The notes under the pieces: model-generated
Told to the model about the DNA's origin: nothing
Database searches by the model: none
The model's input: the letters and a program-made list of their open reading frames with translations, nothing else
Made by a program: the position numbers and the translations under genes
NCBI GenBank assembly: GCA_030704615.1
Contig: CM060731.1
Span: forward strand, 4,650,001-4,714,000
Length of the DNA stretch: 64,000 bases
Origin: Takakia lepidozioides
Taxonomy: Eukaryota > Streptophyta > Takakiopsida > Takakiales > Takakiaceae
Direction: 5' to 3'
In this document: piece after piece, positions 46,847 to 58,472 of the stretch
How positions within the stretch are numbered: the stretch's first letter is position 1
Layout of the letters: every line of letters begins with the position of its first letter

Positions 46847-48697
46847 TCATATTTGCGGCCACCAATAGTCCCTGGATATCAATTCCATTGTTTTGTTGAA
46901 GCCGAAATGTCCTACAGCCGGAAGATCATGACATGTTTGAAGAATTCGAAATCGTGTAGGTCCTGGAGATACATAGAAAAGTCCCTTGAAATAAAGTAAG
47001 TCATCTTTGAATTCGAAGTCATTTGTAACATATAGGTGGTCTCGAGGTCGATTTAGTTGACTTCGTAGTGTCGTAGCAAATTGGTCGCTCTTCAGTGCTT
47101 TCTGAATCTCTTTTATGATCTTTGCATCGTCATAGGTGGACATGGATAACATATTCAATTGAAGATTTGCTGGTTTCAAGATGATGGAATTCTATTGGTC
47201 GAAAACTGCCTCCTTTTTTTTCGGCGCAAGATACGATCGTCGAGAAAGAGCATCGGGTTTCCCTTGAAGATGTCCGGGGCGATAGGTAATAACAAAGTTA
47301 AACCTTGTTAGTGACATACCCTATCTGGCTTGACGTCGATTCAAAACACGAGCACTCATAAAATATTCGAGGTTTTTGTGATCGGTATAGACAGTGACCT
47401 GATGTTTAGTTCCCTCCAGTAGATGACGTCACTCCTCAAAAGCATCGATGATCGCTAGAAGTTATTTGTCATGGATTTCATAATTGATCTCTGCAGCGGA
47501 AAATTTGCGAGAACGAAAACCAACAGGGTGAAGTCGGCCATCCGCACCGTATTGAGAGAGTATAACGCCAAGTACAAAGTCCGATGCATCTGCTTCGAAG
47601 AAGAATGGTTTAGATGGGTCTGCATGTATCAGTATTGGAGCCGTTGTAAATGTCTGCTTCAGCCTTTCAAAAGTCTGGTCAGCCTTCTCGTCCCATACAA
47701 ATTTGTCCTTCCCTGTGAGTCATGTCAATGGTGCAGCAATTTTGGAGTAGTCCTTGATGAAGATTTTATAGAAATTTGCAAATCCCAGAAAACATTGTAT
47801 ATCTCGAACCGAAGTTGGTTTAATCCACTCGATGATGGTTTGTATTTTTCTTCTGATCCATAAAGACGCATTTGTCGGAAATAATACAGCTGAAATTCGA
47901 CCTCAGATTGATGGAAAAGACATTTTTCCAACTTGGCATATAGTCATCTTTTTCTTAATTTGTTAAAGACAAGGCGTATATGGCGGCCATGTTCTTCTTC
48001 ATTCTGTGAAAATATCAAAATGTCGTCCAAATAGATGACTACAAAGTCATCTAAAAATTCTCGAAAGATGTCATTCATCATATGTTGGAAAATTGCTGGA
48101 GCATTTGTAAGACCGAAAGGCATAACACTGTATTCAAAATATCCATACCTTGTTGGTTTTCCATTCGTCTCCTTCTTTTATCCATACAAAGTTATAAGCT
48201 CATTTCAAGTCAATTTTGGTGAAAATCTTCGTTCGTCCCAGCTGGTCGAGAAGCCCAGAAATCAGCGGCAACGGATAACGATTCTTAATTGTGCTTTTGT
48301 TGAGACCGCGATAGTCTACACACATGCGTAATGATCCGTCCTTCTTTTTCACAAACAAGATAGGCGCCCCTGCAGGTGATTTTGAATGTCGGATGAAGTG
48401 TTTCGACAAATTTTCATCAATGTATTCACGTAATGCAGCCAACTCCGTCTGGGATAAGTTATAGATCGGGCCGAATGGTGGTTGGGCTTCTTCTTGTAAC
48501 TCAATTGCACAATCATAAGGTCGATGTTCTGGCAATATGTCTGCATTTTTCTTCTCGAAGACATCCTTGAAATCTTGATATTGAGTGGGTAATGTTGAAG
48601 TACATTTGTCTGTTGTGGTCTTGATCGGAGTCGCATAAAGTGTAAATGCCGCATCTTTTTTTGTAGCTCTCATGAAAGCTCTAGCTCCAAGGAACAT
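46847..48697 (-). pseudogene. Chromovirus reverse transcriptase and RNase H
   Basis: The minus frame from 48697 reads [20 protein letters not shown], then [20 protein letters not shown] and IFTKIDLK. Degenerate finger/palm segments continue to about 47900 ([12 protein letters not shown]). RNase H motifs lie at about 47600-47400, and YRPGHLQGKPDALSRR near 47290. The zinc-finger approach to integrase lies at 47179-46847 (VGHFGFNKTMELI-RDYWWP). Multiple frame breaks. Confidence 0.88.
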
Positions 48698-48780
48698 GGG
48701 TTAAATACCTTTGATATTTCTACATTTTTGTCTTGCAGAAATTTTTCGCGATCGCTAGTCGATGTTGGACGTGCTCTTTG

Positions 48781-49294
48781 TCAAAGATTTCGCATCTTTG
48801 TCTCTACAACTCTCTCTCTATTATTCTCTCCAAATGTTGCAGTGAACTCGGACATGAACGCTTCAAAATTGTATAGTAAATGCGATTTTTTTTTTAATAG
48901 CGGTGCAAACCAAGATAGGGTAGTGCCTGATAGAAGGGTGCCCACGAATCCCACTTGAATACCTTCATCGGGGTAGCATTGTGGATATAGTCGTAGGAAC
49001 AATCGTACTTGTTGAACAAAACCGCGAAATCTTGATCTCGTTCCATCAAATTTCTCGGGCATGCTGATCTTTGGTTCTCTCGTAATCTGTTGAAGATGAA
49101 CCGTTGCAGTAGGAACTGTTGCAGTAGGGACTCGTATGGTTGAATCCATTGTTCGACTCCTTTAACTCTGAAATTTGTTGTTGCAAATTGTGGAGAGAGT
49201 TGCCAAGATCTTGAGACTGATCAGCTTGCAATTGGGCGGTAGAGGTACGAAGTTCTTGCATCTGGAGCTGAAGACTTCGCAATGTGACGACCAT
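48781..49294 (-). pseudogene. Chromovirus gag
   Basis: Two overlapping frames (49294-49046 and 49149-48781) include a coiled-coil-like Gln/Leu-rich start and the gag core ISMPEKFDGTRSRFRGFVQQ, YPDEGIQVGFVGTLLSGTTL and W. One frameshift near 49100. No zinc knuckle or protease seen before the reverse transcriptase. Confidence 0.85.
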
Positions 49295-49353
49295 TTTCGC
49301 AAATGTGTCTTCTATCTTAACTAACTAAGGAACAAACTTTAGTCTCGTCAAAC

Positions 49354-50001
49354 TGTCAAGGACGAGAACATGACTGAACACAAACAAGAGATCAGACTAG
49401 AGGTACAAGACTAGACAAGAAGTCAAGGTCGGCGTGGCCAAATGCATGGTGGGTAAACATGAATCAAGATGATCTTTATAACAATAGACAAGAGTACAAG
49501 ATACTGGAACTCGACTCGAATACTGGAATGCTGGAAACTGGACTGGGGTACCAAATACTGGAAACTGGACTAGAGTACTGGAAGCTGGACTGGAGTACTG
49601 AGATTGGGAACAAGAGTAGTTTGAACTTGTGTTGGCGAGACTGAAGAGTGTCCAGTCTCGCCTCCTATATATAGTGGCTACTAAGAAGTTCCCTAAGAAG
49701 CTTCATCTATAGAGGTTTCTTGATGGAGAAGTTTCCAAGATTAAGCAAATGTTTCTTGATAGAGAAGCTTCCTTAAACAAATGAGGTATCTTGATGGAGA
49801 AGTTTTCTCCAAATGAAGCTTCATGAGCAGTTTCCCAAGTTACTCTTGGTAATTTGATAAACTTCCGGTAACTTGATAACTAATGGTAAATCATGGTAGA
49901 TCATGATAAATCACGGTAAGTCATGGTAACTTCCGGTGATATGGTAACTTGGTAATTTTTGGTATACTCTTGGTAAGTTCTTCTGGGCTATGTCCGTGAC
50001 A
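49354..50001 (-). repeat. Chromovirus 5' LTR
   Basis: Same ends, TATA and hairpin (49634-49662) as the other LTR. About 45 bp longer through an extra copy of the GATGGAGAAG-TTTCC type motif near 49720-49790. Confidence 0.9.
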
Positions 50002-50314
50002 GCAGCTGCCCTCTCCAAACTCGGTAGGGAATCCAAAAAAGTTGCCTATATTATTACTAAACAAAAAGCCACTGCAAACCACAAAAAATTTGTCTCCTCC
50101 TTCAACCAGTTACTGCATGACCATCCCAAGAAAGCCCACAAAGCCATATTTAACCCTGCACTTAACCCTCCCATTGACTGCCTTAAGCACCGACTGGGCC
50201 ACCTCCTAACTGACCCAAAAGACATAAACAATGAGATATGGATCCAAGCATCATCCTCATATACACCCACGGTTGCAAACTGCCTACATCCCAACCTACA
50301 CACTCCCAAGTGCA
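50002..50314 (+). pseudogene. LINE fragment upstream of the reverse transcriptase (piece 1)
   Basis: The open frame reads HKKFVSSFNQLLHDHPKKAH, then LTDPKDINNEIWIQASSSY, a linker typical between endonuclease and reverse transcriptase of plant LINEs. It ends HTPKC at 50314, where CATTAGAAGCATTCGTGTC begins. Left border is the chromovirus LTR. Its continuation is at 62016-61703 on the minus strand. Confidence 0.8.
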
Positions 50315-50600
50315 CATTAGAAGCATTCGTGTCATTTACTACTGGGGTAACCACTCATTTTGAGTCGTAAAAGTCAAAAAAATGGGATCGACTGGAAGTT
50401 ACAAACGACTAGTTACAACAGACATGGTAGTTGGATTGAACATCCAATGATTGGAGTGGTAAAAGACGCAGACGCGCGAACAACTGCTCAACGATTAATG
50501 CGATTAATGTTGAAGAACCACGTGGCGTAACCAGGCCGCCCGCCCGTGTGTCTAACCTTTTGGGCTGACTTTGACTTCTCCCTCCGGATGAGTGGACTGA
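50315..50600 (+). mobile_element. Second CACTA-type element, left terminus
   Basis: Begins CATTAGAAGCATTCGTGTC at 50315, preceded by GCA. CGACT/AGTCG words follow (50360-50420). The matching terminus is at 62017, inverted relative to the LINE. The body probably extends right through the gene-bearing region to about 57 kb; its inner limit is not defined. Confidence 0.75.
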
Positions 50601-50699
50601 CTCACCGAGGCGCGGTGACACATGGACGCGGACGTGGACGCGGTGTCACATAACTTGGAGTGCTACATGTCAGGTGGCAACAGGGATTTTGTTATCGCC

Positions 50700-52610
50700 G
50701 GACCCAATTAATCCTGTTATCCAAGGACCAGATGTAGACCCGACCTTGCAGGAGAATGAGTGCAGGACTTACAATCATGAGCTGAGGCCGGACACCTACG
50801 ATTACCTGGTTTTTTTTTTTGCAGGGACGGAATGTCTTGTGTGAACATTTTCGGAGGACTGGCAATGACATACATTCTGCTTGTAAGTGGATTCTGCATC
50901 TTGGAATTGTCTGTGTTTTCGGTTTTCCCGGATTTAACTCTTGTATTATTGACGTTGTCGGAATAGCGTGTTTAACCTGTGTCTGATTGTTTCCATTTTG
51001 TTAACCTCCACTGGGCAGTGGAGGTTCATGTTATTAGAGTTGTGGGTGTTTTGGGTGTTTGTTATTCTGCAGTTTGGTGTGTTTGGTAGTTGTCTCAAAA
51101 GAAAGCCTAACCCTTTCAATCTTTCGATGGTTGGTGTTCCGGATTTATTTTGATATCATTGTTTGGTTTCATTGCAGGAAAGAAATATTCGTGTGCTCGA
51201 CATAAACTTTGTAACGAAAAAGAAATTTTGTAGAAGCAAGGTGGAGGCCTATTTCAGGACCCTCCAGATTGACAATCAGACTATTGCAGGAGACGGAGAT
51301 GACGGAGACTCACTGCAGGATGACGAAGTGGACGAAGAAGATGATGACGAAGGACACGACAAGGATCAGGACGAGGAAATGGAGGAGAAACAAGAAGAGG
51401 ACGACGAGGAGGAGAAAGACGAAGATGAGAACATGGAAATCGTCAACGGAGACCAGGGGCAGATGCGGCTAACGTGGGAAAGGGAAAGAGAGGGCCAGGA
51501 AATTTCCCAGTTGGATAATCTAGGTAATACTCCAAATACCCAAGAACGCGTTGCGCCAAAAGATGTGCACAATCTGGACAGCTCTTCCTCCAGTTCCGAT
51601 AACACCACGAATAAGAATCTGGCTTCTCCAGGGGGACAAGAAGCGACATCGAGGGAGTTAGTTGAAACCCTCGGTCAAGGGTTCACACCTGTGGAAGGTG
51701 ACGAGCCATTGATTATGTCACCGGATCCCGTTAACAATCGTCGTGAGCTGGTGTCCCATAATGTCACCCGGGAAGTGGTTCAAGATGTAGGTAACGAATG
51801 ACAATTAGTGAACGTTTATTCGTACACACTTCTGAATACAATATGACAATATTGTAATTATATATAATCCCAATGTTTCTCCCATATCCGTCTTTTTGGA
51901 CTTCCAAATAAAACATATTTCCACCCGGACACATATTTCCGTTCGCACACCTTTGTGGACAGCCACTAACCGATTTGGATAGCTTTTCTTGTAGATCCAA
52001 GAATCCAATCCGGAGGAAATGACACACACAAGAAAATGATCAAAGGAGACTCAAACGGTGAAGAGACACGTGGATCTGACAGTGAGGGCCAGGTCACCTG
52101 AGCCGGTTCCGCAAGTAACCTCCACTGTCCAGTCGACGTTGCCATCAAGGGACGTAGGGATTGAGTCGGAGAATCCTCCTACTCGCGGGGAAGGAGAAGA
52201 CATAGAGCACCACAATCGCGTAATCCAACAACAGATCCCGATTCGGGTAAAACATTGGCTTTATTCTTATTACTCTTATTATTGGTCTTTCATTCTCATC
52301 TTCGGTATTGCTCAATTCGGTAATTTTGTCAGATCATTTTGGACCACCATAGTCGTCATCTGTGGGCTTTTTCATTAATTTCCTATAGATTCGTGAGACG
52401 ACGTCTGAGGAGATCAAACACACGAGGACCGACTCCATCGACACTGAGACGGTGAAGAGAAGAGTGGATCGAACAATTACTGTCGCTCTATCTGAGCCGG
52501 TCATACGAGTTACCTCCACTGGACAGTTGAGGTTGCCATCTGGCTCCACAGAGAAGGACGATAACGTTGGACGTAGAGATAGGAAAGAGGAGGAGCAGCC
52601 TGCCTAGGGA
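50700..52610 (+). pseudogene. N-terminal exons of the HAD-bearing gene; acidic domain
   Basis: Likely exons: about 50700-50808 (PINPVIQGPDVDPTLQENEC), 50823-50881 (GRNVLCEHFRRTGND; ends at a GTAAGT donor) and 51178-51801, after a TTCATTGCAG acceptor. The last has a very acidic stretch (DDDEGHDKDQDEEMEEKQEE, about 51330-51440) and a Ser run. Two related exons follow (about 52017-52236 and 52388-52607), each with EPVxxVTSTxQ. I do not recognise the N-terminus. The acidic region suggests a nuclear protein binding basic partners. Confidence 0.5.
51003..51026. repeat. Palindrome of the second element (24 bp)
   Basis: AACCTCCACTG, centre GG, CAGTGGAGGTT: perfect. Related copies lie at 52117-52140 and 52511-52534 (inside duplicated exons, one or two mismatches); a core GTCCACTGGAC lies at 53545-53555. 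Confidence 0.7.
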
Positions 52611-52789
52611 TCTCAGCGGCCGACTCCAAAAACGGTAATGATTTCAACTCCATTCTTCCATTTGTCTACTTTGGGATTTCTCAAATTGAAATTAATAATG
52701 AACTCTTCTGTTATTCCACAGGACAACATGCATTACCCTATAGTCGACTATTCCATTTCTGTCAATCCAAACGATCTGCATTCCCTTCC

Positions 52790-53522
52790 TTAGGGACCGA
52801 ACGGATGCCGAGGATACTACATCCTGGTTCTGGACATCGGTTACCTTTGTGAGGTTTTCCTAAAGGATGGAAAGAAAACACCTCTTGCCACCCAGCCTTG
52901 TATCTCCGCAGGGAAATTCAAGTTAGCTACGCGAAACGGTCTTGACGAATTCGTTAAGTGGGCCGTCAAAAAGTTTGCCGTTTGTTTTTGGAACACTGGA
53001 CCTGAAATGAACGTCGAGACTATCGTAAAGCCGTGTTCGGGAAGTACTATTGTCAGAACTTACAGCAGTGAGAATTCCGTCATGCATAGATCGACATTCA
53101 ACGAAAAATGGCCCAAAGCTTCTAAAAATCCCATCTACTTTAAACGTATTTACGACATTTTCACTGAGGAAGACCCGACAACTTACAAATCCAATACTCT
53201 CCTCATCGACACTGTAAACAATATGTACAAGTCCTACTTGAACCCGTTAGGACATACCATCTTCCTTCCAAAATATAAGGTGCGCGTGGACCCTGACAGG
53301 GATAATTTTCTATTGGAAGAGCTCCAGCCTCATCTTAACATGTTCTGGTTATCGGGGATGGATGTCATGCCGTTCAACGACCTACATCCTTTCGGCGTTT
53401 CGAAGGATTTCTTCGAGGACGACCCAACGGTCAAATTTCTTAGAGACTTTGATTATAGGTGGCAGAAGTTTCTTAGCAATCTCGAGTTGCCTGCCGCTGC
53501 ATTGGGACATAAAATATTTTAA
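52790..53522 (+). pseudogene. HAD/FCP1-like phosphatase segment A
   Basis: Order follows plant FCP1-like HAD proteins: YYILVLDIGYL (nucleophile motif, about 52820; second Asp replaced by Gly), FAVCFWNTGPEMNVETIV (motif II, WSS replaced by WNT), YKSNTLLIDTVNN-MYKSYLNP (normally DDSPYK; the catalytic Asp pair is reduced to DT), then HPFGVSKDF at the end. The first part is in a slightly broken frame before the ATG at 53007. Catalysis is unlikely. Confidence 0.7.
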
Positions 53523-53649
53523 CTGAGTTTGGTGAATCTCGGCTGTCCACTGGACGTTCTTGTTCACTTTCCTGGTGTCGGTTTTTCCAATGCATTGTAC
53601 TGTTCACTTTTATCATCCTAAGTATGAATCACTCTGTGGTAGATTGGAG

Positions 53650-54268
53650 CACCTGTTTCTCCTCGTGCGCAAGGGTTGCGTTTGATTATTTTTGACGTGA
53701 ATGGAGTCTTGTGCAAAATCTTGAAGCACCAGAAGAGCTACAATGTCCCCCGGTTTTCAGAATCGGACTACAGAATTCCAGCTCTTGTCGGATTCCGACT
53801 TGTCTTTAGACGGGAGAAATATCGCGAAGTGTGGACAGAGTTGCACAAACACTTCCGGTTAGGGATTTGGAGCTCTATGATGTACAAGAACTTGCAGCCC
53901 ATCCTGGATTTTTTGCTTCGTGGTCTACCTCAACCGTCCTTCGTTATGTCTCAAGAGGATTGTATTTCATGCCCTACTTCGGTTCACCCTCAATTCAAAT
54001 CAGGATTGGACCCTCCTCATTTGTTTTTGAAGCCACTGGTCAAGGTCTAGAAGGGATTTGGTGGGCAATACACCAAGAGTAACACTCTGCTCATTGACGA
54101 CACCGCCATGAAGTGTGTATTGAACCCGCCCGACTCATGTCTTGTTCTCAAACCGTTCCAGACCGTTGAGACTGATGGTTGCTATCTTCTCAAGGTTCTT
54201 CAGACTTATTTGCTTGGAATGAGGAAACATCCCACTGTTTCAAGCTATCTTAGGAAAAAAATGATATG
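53650..54268 (+). pseudogene. HAD/FCP1-like phosphatase segment B
   Basis: LIIFDVNGVLCKIL (DxN nucleophile motif, about 53680) is followed by LGIWSSMMYKNLQPILDFLL (motif II, intact WSS). An in-frame TAG near 54050 precedes KSNTLLIDDTAMKCVLNPP (motif III/IV, intact DD) and YLLGMRKHP. It is the best preserved of the three segments apart from the stop. Plant proteins with LDVNGLL-type motifs are the closest family I know. Confidence 0.75.
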
Positions 54269-54394
54269 AATGTTGCAGACATCTTGGAAGTGGTGATGCA
54301 GGGGGCAAGGGTTCTTCCCTCTTCGTGTGGTCACAAGAGGAGTGTGACCCCTCGACAGAGCCACACCCCACAAAAGGGCCTGCCGTACAGAACT

Positions 54395-54570
54395 TACAGA
54401 AGAGAGGGTGTGGTCAGAATTTTCTGGATTTAACGAATCCAACACCCTCTTAGTGGACGATTCACCACATAAGGGGAAGGGGAACTCCCCTTTGAACATG
54501 GTCCATCCATTGTCGTTTGATGTTACTGGCAATGTCAGTGAGGGGGCCCGATTCATACTACCTTTTAGAA
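54395..54570 (+). pseudogene. HAD/FCP1-like phosphatase segment C (fragment)
   Basis: Only the last catalytic motif remains: FSGFNESNTLLVDDSPHK, then VHPLSFD. The DDSPHK signature is canonical here, although the rest of the domain is missing. Confidence 0.65.
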
Positions 54571-54589
54571 CAGTCTGGCCCTACTGCCA

Positions 54590-55790
54590 AGATTTGTTTT
54601 GCTCCAAAGATGTGCGTGTCTTCACAAGCACGCGGAAGCTGACCCCGACTGGCAGCTTGAATGCGGGAGAGGATGGGGTCGTTGGGGGAAGTGCTTCTTT
54701 GCCCATGCAGGTGAAACTAACCTTACTGTTTGCAACATGACATCGAAGCCAAATGAGATGTTTGTTTTGTTCCCCCCGGATGCCCTCTCACGCATGGCTG
54801 GCACTATATGTTTTGCAGGGACTACAGGGAGTGGCAGTGGGGTCGAATGCGAAGAAGGTGGGTCCTGCGCCAAGGACCATAGTGCTACGGCGTCAGCATT
54901 CCGGATCTGCCCCCCGGCATGAGGAGCCAGCGCCCAAGGTATGGTTTGTTCCCAGCCCCTATCCGCAAACTTGCTTGGCTGGTTTCCTTTATGAATACAC
55001 TTCTTGAAGCGTTGCATTGTGTGTTCATTGCAGGTGAGCAAGAGGAGTGGGCTGTCCCCGGCAGCATCATCGCAGCAGGACGTGGTTCCCCAGGCATGCA
55101 TTCATGGCTCCTTGTTTTCGCCTGGTTTCTAGTAGGGTTATTTTTGCCAGGAAGTTGTAGTGTGCAGGGTCTGAGCAGGGTGTTTGTTAGCTTGCTCCGT
55201 GGAGGTGTGTTTATACCATTGCAGCAACCAGAGTTCATGTTATTCTTATCCGTCTGACTAAACCTCTTTTCGCTGTTGCAATTGAAGACACGTGGGCAGC
55301 TTTCCTCGGTTGCCACCCTCAGCGACGAGCCTCGCTTCAAGGTACGTTGGAACACCCCGAATTTGCTGCTGATTCAGTATCGTGGCAACCAAGATCGTTT
55401 CCAAGCCCACGTGCGCTTGACTTTCACCCTGCCATTGCTATGTTTGTTGCTGAGTGGCAGTTGATGTTGGTGTCTGCAGTTATCAGATCATGTGTTTATC
55501 CTGAACCCCAATGACAAGCGGTCAAAGACAGTCGCAGCAAAGGCGGAAGTGGTGGGAATAGCCGGGGTTGACAAGTTCCACTGCAAGGACATTCGTTCCG
55601 GGTGGTACAAGGTGAAAGTCCACGAGATCATGCTTCCAAGTGTTACGTTGCCTTGCCCAAATCTGGACGATCCACTGACTGTGGTCGTCCGGATTCACCA
55701 TCTCTTCAGTTGTTGCCGGAAATACGTAGTCGAGGCAGAGGACCGTTCGGGAGAAAATAGTCGTGCAGCTCTTGTAAGGTGATTCAAACT
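54590..55790 (+). CDS. Unidentified downstream exons
   Basis: Several plus-strand open pieces separated by GT...GCAG-like introns (for example 55276-55464, and 55480-55782 starting LSDHVFILNPNDKRSKTV). The last has a layout reminiscent of a small beta-rich domain found in some plant CACTA proteins (a V-x-L start and a late LPCP), but I cannot assign it. It could be the end of the HAD-bearing gene or a separate one. Confidence 0.3.
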
Positions 55791-57020
55791 CGCCGGGAAT
55801 GTAATAACCCTGTCGGATAATAAACGATTTGATCCAGGGCCATTCCGGATGTATGACACAAGATTTCCCGATGATTCTTGTGTCGAGAAAAACAGAAAAG
55901 CACTGGACATGAGCTTCCGAGCCACAAAAGCATCCAGGATATTTGAGTAGTCATTTGCCTCGAAGACAACAGAGTCATCATCACAAACTGTATTGACAAA
56001 CACCATGGATATGTCGTCGAACCGATTCTTTGGTGCAAGTCCCAACCATGATCTGGCATCACCAAATTTCTGGTTCCCCCCCAGCTGTGTGTAATGGGAC
56101 CTAAAGCTCGTGCGTAGAATGGCCAGGGCATTCTGTTTATCCTCGAAGGTCTGCTTGCACGATAAGATATACTTCTTGAAGGCAGTAGTCATTGGCTGCG
56201 TCTCCATATTAATCATCTGTTTGCTAACAATGTAGTCGTTCCCGAGCCTATCTCGAAATGTTTCTAACTCAGCTTTGTTGAAGTTGTATTTTTTTTTAAC
56301 ATCACGCCACTCTTGTTTGGTATACAATTCTGGGTTCTGTTTGCTCCTCCGAGGCCACCCTAAGGCTTCCATTACATCGTCGATAATAAACCGTCGCAAT
56401 TTCATTTGGTCAATATACGCGCTCATTGTGTTTTTGGATTTGTCCGCGCCCTTGAATTTCGTTCCCCGAATGCAAATGTCTCTATTTAGGATTTTCTCCG
56501 CCACTCTTTTCAACTGCCTGCTATTAAGTCCTTGCAGTTTCGTGATAGCGGTTTTATTCAACGGTAGCTGTTCACCCTTGCACTGAATCCCGAAAATATC
56601 AATAAGCTTCTCTTGTTCCCATTGTTTGAAAACCTCCTCCCACAGGTTCCATACGTCTTCGTCACAGAGAACCAGATCCATGGTCTCCTTCACGCTACTC
56701 ATCTCCAGTATGAGTTGACATGCTTGCATAAATTCCTACGAAAATTATCAGGGCCAAAGTTAGACATTTCATTCGATATTTGATATTAATTTTGAGATGA
56801 AACAATAGTCACAACTATCTTGTCAATTATACTTTACACCAAGTGATGATTCGATTGTCAATTCATCTCCGTCCATCTTGTTGTGCCTTGTAATTTGAAG
56901 CTCTTTCTGAAGTGTCTCCTGCTTCGGAATGCGGTGCTCCTCCAAATCAAATTTGTCCAATCTGTTCATGTTCTCCACCAGGAACAGTTCCAAGAGTGTA
57001 CCTAGCAAATCCTTGAACAC
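55790..57020 (-). CDS. Unknown two-exon protein (about 400 aa)
   Basis: Exon 1 lies at 57020-about 56825 (FKDLLGTLLELFLVEN) and exon 2 at 56737-55790, after a TTTTCGTAG acceptor. The protein is rich in charged residues and has a long intact frame. Residues encoded near 55990-55830 (DDISMVFVN, then ARKLMSSAFLFFSTQESSGN) have the strand-helix rhythm of the methyltransferase segment at 10569-10907, but no catalytic motif is visible. The frame runs on to 55695, probably by chance over the neighbouring plus-strand exon; near 55800 another frame (PGEFESPYKSC) also looks plausible. Convergent with the gene at 54590-55790. Confidence 0.45.
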
Positions 57021-57765
57021 TCCAAACCTTATTGTACTACCATGTTACATCTTTTCAATGTTTCATGCTCTTTTAATATTTTCTTTTGTTGGATAAGGTA
57101 TGATAGAATGATTACAGGGATATCAAATTCCTCAACCATTTCTTAATTCCACCGAGTGTGAGTCCATCATATTTGTTTGTCTTTTTGTACCCTAAATCCA
57201 AACCCTAAACCCTTACCCTTATTGTAAACCCAAACCTTATTACATTTCTCTCTAGTTACACCCCAAACCTTATTGTACTACCCTAGTACCTCTTCCGAAT
57301 GTTTCATGTTATTCTAATATTTTACTGCATGCCCTTGTCACATCCAAAACATGATTCATTCCAATGGCGTGGTATGTGAACATTGTGCTTCATATGAAGA
57401 TTCAATCAATAAAATTACTAGCAAGTTGTATCGAGTATGGTAGAGTACGAGTTTGGCCCATGTTCGATGCGACCCTTTTGTTTATCATAATGACCTGCAA
57501 CGGAATATTACTTTATTCGACTTCCAAGTGGACGTTCAATGAATTGTTCAATACTGCTACTTCACATTGAGCACTTCAATGTCAAATGGATCTCTTCTAT
57601 GACACATTTTGAAACAAGTATGACATCACCTGAAATTTCACAAAGTTCAATCACACATTACACAATGATATTATTAATATTTCAATTAAATTTAATACAA
57701 ATATATATTAAGTTTAGTCCAGATTTAAGCCAAAAGTCCAGAATTAATTAAAATAGGGTTAATAT
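57021..57765. other. Intergenic with degenerate telomere-like repeats
   Basis: CCCTAAATCCAAACCCTAAACCC and similar words (57188-57240), then AT-rich sequence. No gene. The junction with the truncated copia near 57760 may be a rearrangement point. Confidence 0.4.
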
Positions 57766-58107
57766 ATGGCTGCATCTCAAGCTACAAGGCAAGCATTATG
57801 GTTATCATCATTTCTATCTAGTATTGGTCGTCCACAGAGGGATACCATGGTCATATATGATGACAACCAAGGGTGTATTGCTCTCTCAAGGAATCCAATG
57901 TTTCATGCTCGCACAAAGCATATTGAGATTCATCATCATTTGGTACGAGAGAAGACTGAAGCTGGAGTTGTCAAGCTTGTATATTGCAACACCAACAATA
58001 TGGTTGCAGACATACTGATAAAAGGGCTTAGTGCTGCAAAACTTGAACGCTTTCGAGGCTTGATGGGAGTAGTTAAGTGCTTAACTTGGTAACTCGTTGA
58101 GTGGGGG
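57766..58107 (+). pseudogene. Ty1/copia pol end (RNase H), 5'-truncated
   Basis: The open frame reads AASQATRQALWLSSFLSSIG, DNQGCIALSRNP, HARTKHIEIHHHLVREK and ADILIKGL, the classic C-terminal RNase H of copia pol. The rest of the element upstream is missing. GTGGGGGTG just before the LTR is a polypurine-like tract. Confidence 0.92.
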
Positions 58108-58472
58108 TGTTGGAAATCAACTCCTGACCAAGTTACTACTACCTAGAATTACTAACAAGTCAGGCTTCCATAATAGCAGTGCTGACAAGTCACAATTAAC
58201 AATAGAGATAAGCCTCAGTTAGCTAAAAGATAGCTAAAGTTAGTTTCAGTTATTAGTGACTCAAGTCATTGTACTAGAATAGCAGGTGGAGATAACTTAA
58301 GTAAAAGCATAGAGTTACGCTATAGTTATCTCAGCTATTTCTGGATTAGACTTTGAGTATAAATAGGGAGAGCTTGAAGGGTGGACACAGGCTTGTTGTG
58401 GTCCTATGGTTGGGTGGAGAGTTCTCAGTAATCAGTTCATCTTTTATCTCTATTCTATGTCGAATTCCAACA
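58108..58472 (+). repeat. Copia 3' LTR (365 bp)
   Basis: Starts TGTTGGAAATC and ends GAATTCCAACA (inverted TGTTGGAA ends). TATA box GAGTATAAATAGG near 58357. No second LTR in the window. Confidence 0.88.

Larger units (their letters stand above)
44459..50001 (-). mobile_element. Ty3/gypsy chromovirus (Tcn1-like), with extra 3' frame
   Basis: LTRs 44459-45063 and 49354-50001 both start TGTCAAGGACGAGAAC and end GTCCGTGACA. Between them on the minus strand lie gag, pol and a chromodomain, then an additional reading frame (45520-45119). The LTRs differ in length (605 and 648 bp), and all frames carry stops, so the copy is old. No matching 5-bp target duplication (GTATG and GCAGC), and only the right flank is LINE, so one flank has probably been rearranged. 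Resemblance to Tcn1-like chromoviruses rests on the pol motifs and the chromodomain position. Confidence 0.9.
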
